Shown here in pieces: positions 8,392 to 16,504 of a stretch of DNA of 64,000 nucleotides. The position numbers and the translations under genes are program-made. Under the pieces are notes generated by a model, which saw nothing but the letters and a program-made list of their open reading frames with translations, had not been told where the DNA came from and ran no database searches. The stretch comes from Janthinobacterium lividum. Lineage in GTDB: Bacteria > Pseudomonadota > Gammaproteobacteria > Burkholderiales > Burkholderiaceae_D. Location: the NCBI RefSeq assembly GCF_034424625.1, contig NZ_CP139977.1, positions 186,001-250,000 on the forward strand, given 5' to 3'. Numbering within the stretch: position 1 is the first letter of the stretch; every line of letters starts with the position of its first letter.

Positions 8392-8968
8392 GCATGTGTA
8401 TAACTTATTGACCTTGCCCTGAAAGGCGCAAACCGCATGGTTTGCGGACAGGTGCTGCTTTTATAGTCAGTGTCAGCCTTGCGGTATTTACTGAGCGTTT
8501 TCACCGATCTGCATGACGTCAACCTCGCACCGTTTAGCAAACATATGAATGTGTCCAACGTCGAGTATGATCAGCTGTTCACTTCAGGAGGCAGTATTCC
8601 TGATCTATTTTTACAGCGGGATACTCCGGCCAGACGGCCTCCGTCAATCGTTACCCAATATGCGAGAGCGCGGCAATTAAAGCGGCAGAAAATATTCTCA
8701 AGTGTGAGCCCAAATTAAGAAATTTCTCATGCAATCAACGGTTTGCAAAAAATGTAAACAGGCAGATAAAGCGGCAGAAAAATGTTCATTTTTTTTGCTG
8801 GGCCGACCTGATATTGCTGAGTGACCGCCGACTGCAGGAAAAACCTGCACTGCCGAAAGCATCATGTTGCCTCCGGCAAGGGGACGTCTGAATCGCCACG
8901 AGTCTTTCAGATACCTTGCCACAACGTGGCACAAATGGCGATCGAAACCTCAATTCCCGCTGCGAGAG
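8392..8968. repeat. Intergenic stretch with a 15-bp direct repeat
   Basis: About 580 bases with no supported gene. TAAAGCGGCAGAAAA occurs twice on the + strand (8678-8692 and 8767-8781), 74 nt apart and followed in both by AT-rich sequence ending in TTC. The role is unknown; it could be a pair of protein-binding sites. Confidence 0.45.
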
Positions 8969-9817
8969 TCAGACAGGCTCAGGGATGGCGGGCATAATTG
9001 GCTCGCTCGGGCCGGCTGGCTCGCCGGCACCCACTCCAGCGGGGGGAGTCATTGCGGCTTCCGATTCGCAGGTCATCATTTCCATGCCATTAGAGTGGGC
9101 ACTATCAGAAATCGCATCGCCAGCAACCTGACCATCAGACGCCGATGCATTGACTACCGGATGGTCGCTCTGCTCAGGTTCATTTTTTTTAGGTGCAGCG
9201 GTTTTGTTGGTGTTGGCAAGAGCCGCGCTTTTCCTCTGCAGGCCAATCTTGAGCGTACGGACGATGCCGCCAACGCTACGCACCATTCTTTTAAAAAGGT
9301 TCTTCTTGATACTGAGCTGGCTTTCAGAGATGAGTTCGTCAATGGCTAACGTTTCCAGCATGGGCATCAACTGATCGACTTTACCAATGAGCTCCAGTAG
9401 TCGGCGACCAATCTTTCCAAGCATACGTACCTCAAGCGTGAGCGGTTCAATCACATAGGTTGCCAGGGAATCGATGTTGTTCTTGTGAAGCTCCTGCTCC
9501 ACCCTGACCATTTCCTTGTCGATGCTGTCTATTTTTTCTTCGACAAGCTCAAGTACTTGCTTTTCAACCTGTTCGATATCGGTATCAGGTAAAGAAAGTC
9601 GGGCAATTTTGGAGATGTAGTGCATGTGGAGCTGCGTAATATCAAAATAGCGGAGGAACAGACGCTTTCCTTCTGGGCTGGAAAGGCTCATTTTGACGAT
9701 GCGACCGGCTGACTCGACCGGGGCGAGTGACTCCAGCGCCTGGCGTTGCAGCAATTTTTGATTCATCTCGCCGTGATCCTGACGGATCACGCTGACGTTA
9801 CCGTTTGTCGGATTCAT
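8969..9817 (-). CDS. Hypothetical mobile-element protein, possibly DUF1845/AcaB-like
   Basis: The product is about 282 aa. ATG 9817 is favoured because GAGGGG lies 6 nt upstream; the frame is open to 9865. Residues about 25-200 are helical and amphipathic (LRYFDITQLHMHYISKIARL ... EKIDSIDKEMVRVEQEL), ending in a basic stretch. The last 80 residues are a low-complexity Pro/Ala/Ser/Glu tail. The helical part resembles the family of integrative-element proteins annotated as DUF1845 or AcaB-like regulators, but this is an impression and not a secure assignment. It is monocistronic and divergent from the RDF-like gene. Confidence 0.5.
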   Translation of the reverse strand: MNPTNGNVSVIRQDHGEMNQKLLQRQALESLAPVESAGRIVKMSLSSPEGKRLFLRYFDITQLHMHYISKIARLSLPDTDIEQVEKQVLELVEEKIDSIDKEMVRVEQELHKNNIDSLATYVIEPLTLEVRMLGKIGRRLLELIGKVDQLMPMLETLAIDELISESQLSIKKNLFKRMVRSVGGIVRTLKIGLQRKSAALANTNKTAAPKKNEPEQSDHPVVNASASDGQVAGDAISDSAHSNGMEMMTCESEAAMTPPAGVGAGEPAGPSEPIMPAIPEPV

Positions 9818-10197
9818 CATCTTCCCCTCACTCGTTTGCCACTGCGTAGCCCCATGTTGGTCCATTTCCCTGCATGTTGTTGACCAATAAACTGCCGTTT
9901 TGACGGGGTATTTGCGTTGGTATTGCTAACCAATGAGCCAAAAAATGCTATTTGTAAGAGGATCTCTGCATCGTTTCCACATCTGCAAGTGTGCGGATAG
10001 ATGCCTTGTCCGCCAACTAACCCGATCCAGGCTCCTTCGCTAGTTCATTTTCCTCTGACGCCGGACAGTGGCGATCACCTGGTTCATTTCCCTATATGTC
10101 TATTGCCGCGCCATGTGAAAGACCAGGGTTGACTTGGATGCGGTGCAGGCGACCATGGAAGCACATACCAACTCGTGCAACCGTAAAGGAGTGGAAT
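9818..10197. other. Divergent intergenic region
   Basis: About 380 bases between two divergent element genes, so it should contain both promoters. The stretch is moderately AT-rich near 9880-9960. I see no strong palindrome or supported ORF; the frame open before 10198 is treated as untranslated leader. Confidence 0.35.
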
Positions 10198-11538
10198 ATG
10201 AACCATGGCGAAATAGCGTTGCGTAATGCCCAAGCTGCTCCAGTCACCGTGCTGGGGCACCGCATAAAACGTATCCCTACCGCTGGGAAAATTCATGCCG
10301 GCATCCAGATCCTGACACCCGATGCGGCGAAACACCGGGATATTGTTGCCATTTATGAGCAGGGTGTGACGCAGAACATCTCGTTTCAGAAAATCTCTCA
10401 TCGGATACTGGAGCAGTTTCCTCAGATTAAGAAACCCTTGATACCGAAAAATGTCCCCTGGTTTACCGTCCGCCCGGAAGACTTTCCCAATCGTGACATA
10501 CCCGGACAGATCATGCATTTGTACGGGGAGGACCGTGGCGAAGGGCTGCGTCTGTACCGATTCCCGGTTATTTTTCCAACCGACATATGGCAGCTGTTCA
10601 TGCCGCATGAGCTGGCGACATGGAGTGCCAACGAGAAGCGGTACTGGAGCGAGTATTCCGCCGACGGCCGGACACGGCATTGCATGATGTTCGTGCCGGC
10701 CAAGGTAGCGGCGGGCAGCACGCGGATCATCCGTACCTTCGGCGGACGAGCAAAGCAACTGCGGCCCGACAATCATGGCATTTGCGATCCTGAATGCTGC
10801 CCGCAATTCCAGGCACGGCAATGCAATCTCTCTGGGCGTTTTGTGTTCTACGTTCCTGGCGTCCAATCGATCGATGCCTTTGAACTGGCGACCAACAGCA
10901 TCTATGCAATGAGCCGTGCCATTGAGCGGTTGGAAGCAGTGTCCTGTCTGCGTGGAGGGAAAATTGGAGGATACCTGGATTCAAATCGATCTACTTTCTA
11001 CATCACGAAGATGTTGCGCGAGGTGTCGCGTATTGGTGATGATGGACGTCCTGTGAAGACCGCTCAATGGATCATCGAGCTCCAGGCCCCCATTGATGTC
11101 GCCGTGCTGCTGACGAATCAGTGCGATGGGGAGGCATTGCAGCTGACGGATCCATCACCAACCCTGTTGAATGGTACGGGTCCTGTCGAGCTTGAGCCGG
11201 CTAACGTCGCTGGAGATGAGCCTGGCGAACTGCCCGATTCCGCTGCGCGCATAGCAGCAGGTGACGATGGCGGCGCGACGGTACAGAATAGTGGTGCGTC
11301 GAATGCAGGGGCCGGGGAGGGTAGTTTAGAACCTACCGACTTGGGTGAAATGTGGGTCCTGCTGGGCGAGATGGGGATTGTTCGAAGCGATTTTGAGAGC
11401 TACGCTGCTAAGAAATGGGGGAGCGGCTGGCGTATCAACCCGCGTGGACGCGCACGCGTGTATGACGAGCTGAAGCGTCATACGAGTCACCCGGAAGGGT
11501 TGAAAGATCAGATCGAGACGGTGATTGGCCTAGTGTAA
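10198..11538 (+). CDS. Recombination-directionality-factor-like / metal-binding element protein
   Basis: The product is 446 aa from ATG 10198, with AAGGAG 6 nt upstream; the frame opens earlier at 10096 without a ribosome-binding site. The central part resembles integrative-element proteins annotated as hydrolase or metal-binding protein or as recombination directionality factor: an N-terminal beta-rich half, then a Cys cluster (CDPECCPQFQARQCNLSGRF) followed by a segment like FNSI...L..R.. (VQSIDAFELATNSIYAMSRA). The Cys residues suggest a zinc site. A Gly/Ala-rich linker near residue 340 leads to a C-terminal helical domain. An RDF would control the excision direction of an integrase, but no integrase is adjacent. 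The assignment is tentative. Confidence 0.5.
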   Translation: MNHGEIALRNAQAAPVTVLGHRIKRIPTAGKIHAGIQILTPDAAKHRDIVAIYEQGVTQNISFQKISHRILEQFPQIKKPLIPKNVPWFTVRPEDFPNRDIPGQIMHLYGEDRGEGLRLYRFPVIFPTDIWQLFMPHELATWSANEKRYWSEYSADGRTRHCMMFVPAKVAAGSTRIIRTFGGRAKQLRPDNHGICDPECCPQFQARQCNLSGRFVFYVPGVQSIDAFELATNSIYAMSRAIERLEAVSCLRGGKIGGYLDSNRSTFYITKMLREVSRIGDDGRPVKTAQWIIELQAPIDVAVLLTNQCDGEALQLTDPSPTLLNGTGPVELEPANVAGDEPGELPDSAARIAAGDDGGATVQNSGASNAGAGEGSLEPTDLGEMWVLLGEMGIVRSDFESYAAKKWGSGWRINPRGRARVYDELKRHTSHPEGLKDQIETVIGLV

Positions 11539-11614
11539 TCGATGGGAGATGTCCGCAAAACTAGTTGCCTTGATGAGGTAAGAGTAGAGCCATACAGAAA
11601 ATGACAGTTGAAAA

Positions 11615-11640
11615 AATCGCCGAGTAACACGTCGGCGATT
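11615..11640 (-). terminator. Rho-independent-type hairpin after the small-protein operon
   Basis: AATCGCCGA and TCGGCGATT pair perfectly (9 bp, 8-nt loop). On the minus strand the stem is followed by a run of T, so it would end leftward transcription from radC and its small genes. It could also work poorly in the other direction for the gene ending at 11538. Confidence 0.7.
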
Positions 11641-11657
11641 CTGTAGGGGCGGTCAGA

Positions 11658-11774
11658 CTATGATGTTTTCACACTGCGTTGTTTCTTCGTCTGTCGAACG
11701 TAGTGCCAGGTAATAGCCACTGCAACCACCGCAGCAGCAATGTCGATCGATATAATTATGTTGGCGAATGACAT
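11658..11774 (-). CDS. Small single-pass membrane protein, 38 aa
   Basis: A 39-codon frame reading MSFANIIISIDIAAAV..., starting at ATG 11774 with a strong GGAGG 6 nt upstream. Residues about 5-22 are a hydrophobic helix, followed by a basic tail (RQTKKQRSVK), so it should cross the inner membrane once with the positive end inside. Its stop lies just ahead of the hairpin at 11615-11640, which makes it the last gene of the leftward operon. The function is unknown. Confidence 0.6.
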   Translation of the reverse strand: MSFANIIISIDIAAAVVAVAITWHYVRQTKKQRSVKTS

Positions 11775-11835
11775 GCTATTCCTCCAGTTATTTCCCTGTG
11801 AAGAAAGTGTAGTTCATTTGCGCATAGCGGCAAGC

Positions 11836-12105
11836 CTATTCGGTTGTATTTTCTTCACTGCGGCTGCTGGGCTCTTGTGGCATTGTCCTGGATCCTTGCT
11901 TTATTTTTGTCTCCATGTCTTCGATGCCGGCGATAATGGTCGTACAGACACGGCAAACGACAAACAAGCCAAGGGCGACCAGAGCGGTGGTACGAGGAAT
12001 GGCGCTGAATGCGCCCAGGACGGCGCTGGCGAATGATCCGGTTTCCAGGTGTTTAAGTGCCTGCAGGGCGGTTCGTTGGGCTTTCTTATTGAACGTAAAA
12101 CGCAT
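11836..12105 (-). CDS. Small membrane protein, 89 aa
   Basis: ATG 12105 has GGAGG 8 nt upstream and is preferred over the in-frame ATG 12120 and the earlier frame opening at 12153. A basic N-terminus (MRFTFNKKAQRTALQALKHL) is followed by a hydrophobic segment at about residues 38-58 (TALVALGLFVVCRVCTTIIA) and a charged tail. The leader TTTTTTCAATGGAG is nearly the same as that of the next gene upstream, which suggests duplicated leaders or related genes. Function unknown. Confidence 0.55.
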   Translation of the reverse strand: MRFTFNKKAQRTALQALKHLETGSFASAVLGAFSAIPRTTALVALGLFVVCRVCTTIIAGIEDMETKIKQGSRTMPQEPSSRSEENTTE

Positions 12106-12233
12106 TTTCAATGCCTCCATTGAAAAAACGTGGCCCGCCTGACCGGGACACATATCCTCCTTAGTAGGAGGCAGTCCAGGTCAGGCTGGATGCCGGCAAG
12201 ATACCGGCGTGAAGTAGTCATCCAGTCATCAGA

Positions 12234-12599
12234 TCATGTGCCAGATGGCGTTTGTTGTTCCTCCAAAAGATAACTGGAATTGCCGTCATGAGTTCTGCGT
12301 TCAGGACCGGGAAGCAGGCCGCTATCTGCCTGCAGCTGAACTCTATGAAGGCTGGTATCCATGGCCATGCATGCACGCAGCCATTGCGCGAAATGGTAGC
12401 CATTTCTCCAGGCATGGCTTAGTGCAGGTGCTCCGAGCAACATGAGCGGCGGCTGCATGTAGCCGCGTACCGCATCTACCATGCCATCAGCTTCGGCATG
12501 AGCGGCCGCAGCATCCATTGCCTGCCGTGCGGCGCTCGAGTTGAACAGCCGGTTGGTCTGGGCCAGGATAAAACTGACCCGCGTAAAAAAGCTACGCAT
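12234..12599 (-). CDS. Small hypothetical protein, 121 aa
   Basis: ATG 12599 has GGAG 6 nt upstream. The protein begins MRSFFTRVSFILAQTNRLFN and has a moderately hydrophobic middle (MQPPLMLLGAPALSHAWRNG) but no clear transmembrane helix. It lies between radC and the 89-aa membrane protein in the same direction, with gaps of about 100 bases. No family is recognised. The leader TTTTTCAATGGAG matches that of the next gene. Confidence 0.5.
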   Translation of the reverse strand: MRSFFTRVSFILAQTNRLFNSSAARQAMDAAAAHAEADGMVDAVRGYMQPPLMLLGAPALSHAWRNGYHFAQWLRACMAMDTSLHRVQLQADSGLLPGPERRTHDGNSSYLLEEQQTPSGT

Positions 12600-12702
12600 G
12601 GTTTTCTCCATTGAAAAAGATGAGAATCGAGGCGTTCGTGTCGATCAGTGGCAGGATCTTGGGTATTGCGATCCAGAATGCACTTCGCCGCACCTCGCCC
12701 TC

Positions 12703-13284
12703 CTACAACAGACCTTTCTCAGCAAACGAAAAAAAATCGGCGGAGCCGACAATGACATGGTCGAGCACCTCAATATCGATCAGGGCCATTGCTCTGCGAA
12801 GCGTTCGCGTCAAGTTCACATCGGCGTCACTGGGATCGGGGCAGCCCGATGGATGATTGTGTGCAAAAAGAATGAAGCAGGCGTTGTGGCGGAGTGCTGA
12901 TTTGACCAGTTCGCGCGGATAGACGTTTGTGGTTGTTAAGGTGCCTACCGACAGGTCCTCGGTATCGATCAGACGCATCTTGACATCCAGATAGAGAGCC
13001 AGGAAGATCTCCCGCTCAACGCCGCAGTAGCGGATGGTGAGCCATTCACGCACTGTTTTTGGCGACGTCAAACTCCAGGTACGTTTCAATGGTTCAGCCA
13101 GATCTCGGAGGAGAATTTCCCGTGCGAGATCCAATTTGCGCCGCACTTTTTGATCATATGCAGGTGTCCCCAGGCAATTTGGCGTCGAGGTGGCATCTGT
13201 TCTTGCTGTGTTTCTTCGGTTTTTTGGCGCATCGACGAGCTCGCGGGCGAGTTCTTCACGCGACATGAGATGTAGAGAGGTCAT
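12703..13284 (-). CDS. radC: RadC-type JAB-domain protein
   Basis: The product is 193 aa from ATG 13284, with GGGAG 6 nt upstream. The C-terminal 120 residues are a JAB/MPN metalloprotein domain with the full motif FAHNHPSGCPDPSDAD (about residues 138-153), where the two His and the Asp bind zinc. The N-terminal helix-hairpin part is shorter than in chromosomal RadC, as is usual for plasmid and island copies. Despite the name, a DNA-repair role is not established for this family. It is the first gene of a leftward unit with three small genes. Confidence 0.88.
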   Translation of the reverse strand: MTSLHLMSREELARELVDAPKNRRNTARTDATSTPNCLGTPAYDQKVRRKLDLAREILLRDLAEPLKRTWSLTSPKTVREWLTIRYCGVEREIFLALYLDVKMRLIDTEDLSVGTLTTTNVYPRELVKSALRHNACFILFAHNHPSGCPDPSDADVNLTRTLRRAMALIDIEVLDHVIVGSADFFSFAEKGLL

Positions 13285-13312
13285 GACGTTCTCCCAAAAT
13301 GGATTAAAGAAA

Positions 13313-13347
13313 GGGAAAACGGTGTCCCACTTGGGAACGGTTTTCCC
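13313..13347. promoter_or_regulatory. Nested inverted repeat upstream of radC
   Basis: GGGAAAAC (13313-13320) pairs with GTTTTCCC (13340-13347). Inside it TCCCA (13325-13329) pairs with TGGGA (13332-13336). The element lies 29 bp upstream of the radC start and contains GTCCCA and GGGAACGG, both of which recur upstream of the gene starting at 14467. An operator is more likely than a terminator because no T-run follows on either strand. Confidence 0.55.
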
Positions 13348-13500
13348 GACAGGGTATAGGCATTACGGGCAAAAAGTGGATTAACTTTGACGCGCCAGAA
13401 CAGGCCGACGCGTACGCAGGATGGATCCTATGGATGAACATAGGCGGCCTCAACGCACTCAGCTTGGCTCTTTGAAGAAGACCAGCCAAAAGTACTTCCA

Positions 13501-13839
13501 ATGACATACGGAGGCTTGAATAGCGGTCCGACCGTATCTATGATGAGCAGCATGCTTCCGTATGGCGCTTCTTTGCCAGCGGCCGTCACGTTGCGCGCAT
13601 ATGCATGGAGGATCGGGATTCTTATGTTGAGACTGGGAAACTCTATTCGATTGACGTCGAGAGACGTCGAACGCTTGACACATCTGACTCTGATTGAGCC
13701 AGAGGGGGTGAAAAGCATCGACGATCTCGACGTCTATGTCGAACGCTGCAAACAATATTACTGGGGCACATCACCCGACTCGCGGAAATTTCATCGGCTG
13801 ATCGACGATACCGTCGCGTCCATCTGCAAGTCTGGCTAA
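13501..13839 (+). CDS. Hypothetical protein, up to 112 aa
   Basis: The frame is open from ATG 13501; ATG 13625 is the better start by ribosome-binding site (GGGA 5 nt upstream) and would give 71 aa. The C-terminal half (RLTSRDVERLTHLTLIEPEG ... VERCKQYYWGTSPDSRKF) has globular, protein-like composition. The region before residue 40 is less convincing. No family is recognised. It converges on the 201-aa gene on the other strand. Confidence 0.4.
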   Translation: MTYGGLNSGPTVSMMSSMLPYGASLPAAVTLRAYAWRIGILMLRLGNSIRLTSRDVERLTHLTLIEPEGVKSIDDLDVYVERCKQYYWGTSPDSRKFHRLIDDTVASICKSG

Positions 13840-13861
13840 TTCGTCCCATCTATATGACCAG

Positions 13862-14467
13862 CTATCTGCCAGCTGGGTGATTACTGGTCGCCTTGGCGTC
13901 GTCCGGAGACGTGGCACCATTCGTTCCTGTTGGCTTGGCAGGTTGCCCTTTTCGCGCCACATCGCGCAGGCGTTCGGCTGCTGGTTCAGTGATACGCTGC
14001 TGTGCGCATGCAACCAGGGCGCTGCCGATGAGCCCGAAAAAACGTCGCGTCAGACTGTACGCCGTGGTAAATGGCACGGTGAACAGCATGCGCCCGCAGA
14101 AACGCAGGGCAACCGCAAGATGTTCCGCACGCAGCTGACGTTGCTTATGCATGCGAATCGATCGTTTCGCTTGAAGATACAGACCGAGATGGTCTGATCT
14201 GATCTCGCCATTGCTGTCGAGTAGACGGAGTACTTCGGCCGCCACGACTGGATCATTGATATTCCGGTAAAAGCTGATCCATGCTCGCTGCTCGCATTCT
14301 TCCAATGCTGTCATTTTCCGTTTGGCAGGGCGATGCGGATATGTCGAGGTAGGACGATGTACCGTTTTTGACTGTTCATCATATGGCAACTGCCAGGTAT
14401 CACGCCCCGACGGTTGGTCATCGCGATCGCTTTGCTGGGTATTGCCACGGTATGCTTTGTTGGACAT
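13862..14467 (-). CDS. Hypothetical element protein, 201 aa
   Basis: ATG 14467 has GGGG 6 nt upstream; the upstream part of the frame to 14539 overlaps the regulatory repeats and is excluded. The protein has a polar N-terminal 55 residues, a helical middle (ALEECEQRAWISFYRNINDP ... AAEVLRLLDSNGEIRSDHLG), one possible membrane-associated hydrophobic stretch (FTTAYSLTRRFFGLIGSALV) and a disordered Ala/Pro/Thr tail. I do not recognise the family. Its upstream region shares sequence elements with that of radC, so the two may be co-regulated. Confidence 0.5.
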   Translation of the reverse strand: MSNKAYRGNTQQSDRDDQPSGRDTWQLPYDEQSKTVHRPTSTYPHRPAKRKMTALEECEQRAWISFYRNINDPVVAAEVLRLLDSNGEIRSDHLGLYLQAKRSIRMHKQRQLRAEHLAVALRFCGRMLFTVPFTTAYSLTRRFFGLIGSALVACAQQRITEPAAERLRDVARKGQPAKPTGTNGATSPDDAKATSNHPAGR

Positions 14468-14489
14468 GATGTTCCCCTTAATGAAAAAT

Positions 14490-14527
14490 GGGAACGGCAG
14501 GTCCCAGGGGGGAACCGCAACGTTCCC
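14490..14527. promoter_or_regulatory. Inverted repeats upstream of the 201-aa gene
   Basis: GGGAACG (14490-14496) and CGTTCCC (14521-14527) form a perfect inverted repeat. GTCCCA (14501-14506) and GGGGAAC occur between them. The same building blocks, GGGAACGG and GTCCCA, occur upstream of radC (13324-13340), which suggests a shared regulator. Confidence 0.5.
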
Positions 14528-14900
14528 GCAAAAAAACATGAAGTCAGGACACCGAGCGGCGCCATTGTTGCGACCCTACCGGGGGCGCCATACAAGGAAT
14601 CGCCTGTTTCTCCGATTCACTGCGATAGAACCTGCAGTCGCAGATGTTTCCAAGCCACAGGCGATAGCGGTAGTGCTGGCATCCAGCAAGAGACAGGCGG
14701 TGCTACGTTGCAGCCATGGACTTTTCCTGTACTTGCCACCGACAAGCAGACAATGAAAAGAGCTAGAAGAAAAGAGAAGTGGTGTGGACATGAGAAGCCT
14801 CCAGAAATGCCTGGAGACAGGCGTGCCCTATATCGGGAACGCTGATCCCCGATTGAGCATGAAAACGCAGGTATGTGCGCATACCGCGTGCAGATAAAAG

Positions 14901-14928
14901 AAGGCCCGGAACTCGAAAGTTGGGCCTT
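14901..14928 (-). terminator. Hairpin terminator with CGAA loop
   Basis: AAGGCCC pairs with GGGCCTT, and inside it AACT pairs with AGTT around a CGAA tetraloop, with a two-base bulge on one side. On the minus strand it is followed by CTTTTATCT, so it would stop leftward transcription from the short frame ending at 14951. Confidence 0.6.
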
Positions 14929-14950
14929 GGATGGCAACGGTATCGCACCG

Positions 14951-15172
14951 TTACTGTCGTTCTCCAGATGGGAAAACGAAATGCGTGCGGAGACAAAACC
15001 GTACGTGTGATATGACGTTGAACAACACGTCGTCGGCGTGAACCGATAGGTATGGTGGCGGGTAACGACCGCTACGCCTGCAAGATAGACCTATTTTGCA
15101 AGATCTTGTGTTGCCAGCGATTGGCGAGCACAAGAGCAATGTGAGAGCGATTCCCACAAAAAGCATGCTCAT
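14951..15172 (-). CDS. Possible small exported protein, 73 aa
   Basis: A frame from ATG 15172 begins MSMLFVGIALTLLLCSPIAG, which reads as a short signal peptide. It is followed by a Cys-containing, basic mature part. The ribosome-binding site is weak (AGG 10 nt upstream), but a hairpin terminator lies just past its stop. Otherwise 14540-15486 contains no supported gene. Confidence 0.3.
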   Translation of the reverse strand: MSMLFVGIALTLLLCSPIAGNTRSCKIGLSCRRSGRYPPPYLSVHADDVLFNVISHVRFCLRTHFVFPSGERQ

Positions 15173-15486
15173 TTTAGACGCACCTGGTGAAACTTCAAGC
15201 CGTGGCCCTCTTCTTCCTGCCACGCCTCAACTGGCACAGGCGTTTTTGTTAGGTGTATTGCGATAGGGCGCAGCGGTTTGCTGTGATGGCATGCGACATG
15301 CACCGGACCATTTATTTTCTTCAGAGCCGCAGCTGCATCGCAGACGGCATGTGCCGGGATTCTGCCCAACCCATCGTCGTCGCATTGCTGTCCATTCCTC
15401 TATGAGGTAATGGCGTGGCGGTGACTTGAGAAGTCGTCTCACGCTTTTACACTGAACCTCCTATATTCTTTTTATCGGAGGCTAGC

Positions 15487-16416
15487 ATGTCGAACAATGC
15501 ATCTTCCTTAGTCGCGCTGCATGGTTTATTACGTACCACTGCGGCTCCGGCTATCTGATTCCACAATACTGTGCGGGAACCACAGGCTGGCCTAGCCGAA
15601 CGGCTCTTGTTGGAAGCGGCCAGCGACCGCCATGTTTTGGCGGCCTTGGCCGCGTATGCCGTTTCTTGCGAGGTTGAGGCGCCGTCGCGGTCCGGCGCCA
15701 TTCGCGACGCGGTCATCGCGCGTACCCTGCAAAACAACTGTCTGGTGACCGTGCCAGATACCGTTGTCGGTGGCGAGGTGGTGCCGGCATTCCGTGTCGG
15801 TGCATTTCTTTGTGGGGAGGGGGCATTCAAAACCATTCAGATTGACCCGTGGACAGCTCCCTGGACGTCGATTTCGTTCTCGGACGTGAAACGGATCAGT
15901 GCCGAGTGTGGCATGGCGCTGCTGACAGAGCGGCAGGCATTGGCCATCGCCTGCAATATCATGCGCCAGCCCATCAACTGGACTGGCGGCGCCGTTGGGC
16001 ATGGTAGGCTGTATCAAGGGCTGCACAAAGGGACGTGCGAGGGCCCCCAGCCAGGTATTCACCGCTCAACGTGTCTGTTTGAACGCCGCTGGCATGTCCT
16101 CTCCAACGGTGAAGTGATCCATGATGTATCTGGAAATGCCTATACATGGATTTTCGACGACGTGCAGGGGGATGCGGATGGTATTGTTGCTGGGCCATTC
16201 CCCATTAACTCGCCCACGGTAGATCGCATTGAGGAGTGGCTGTATCAGAGCGGAGCTGGCGACGGCCCATCGGCTGGAGAAGATTATAGTGGCGAGGCCT
16301 TGATCCGGGGCGGCCACTGGTTTTCGGGGGATGTTGCTGGCATCTTTCATCTGCGCGCGCATAAGGTGGATCGCGTTGAGCCAGAAATTGGCTTCCGCGT
16401 CACCGTTCCAGGTTGA
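15487..16416 (+). pseudogene. Formylglycine-generating-enzyme-like (SUMF1/EgtB) protein with in-frame TGA
   Basis: ATG 15487 has an ideal GGAGG 5 nt upstream, but codon 24 is TGA (15556-15558). The same frame then runs open for 286 codons to 16416. The C-terminal part (SGNAYTWIFDDVQ ... IRGGHWFSGDVAGIF ... IGFRVT) matches the end of phage and island SUMF1-like proteins, whose usual pattern is GNVWEW...RGG.W.SG..AG.F...GFR. The N-terminal 100 residues are not recognised. A downstream GTG (15571) could restart translation, but it has no good ribosome-binding site. Either a nonsense mutation (TGG or CGA to TGA), a sequencing error, or a shorter protein from GTG 15571 would explain this. Confidence 0.65.
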
Positions 16417-16428
16417 AACGAACAATGA

Positions 16429-16459
16429 GATCGCCGCGTATAGGCATTTGGCGGCGATC
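16429..16459. terminator. Hairpin between convergent genes
   Basis: GATCGCCGC (16429-16437) pairs perfectly with GCGGCGATC (16451-16459) across a 13-nt loop. A pyrimidine-rich stretch follows on the + strand. It lies between the SUMF1-like gene (+) and the mrr-like gene (-), where a shared terminator is expected. Confidence 0.6.
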
Positions 16460-16504
16460 CATTTCTTTACATTCGGAACTGCTTACTTCGGTTTTAGAGG
16501 GCCG

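Noticed and set aside
10084..10866. Minus-strand frame of 260 codons over the RDF-like gene
   Set aside because: Codon composition and the strong ribosome-binding site at 10198 favour the + strand; the minus frame has no family resemblance.
15592..16062. Minus-strand frame opposite the SUMF1-like gene
   Set aside because: No ribosome-binding site; the + strand frame ends in a recognisable RGG...GFR domain.
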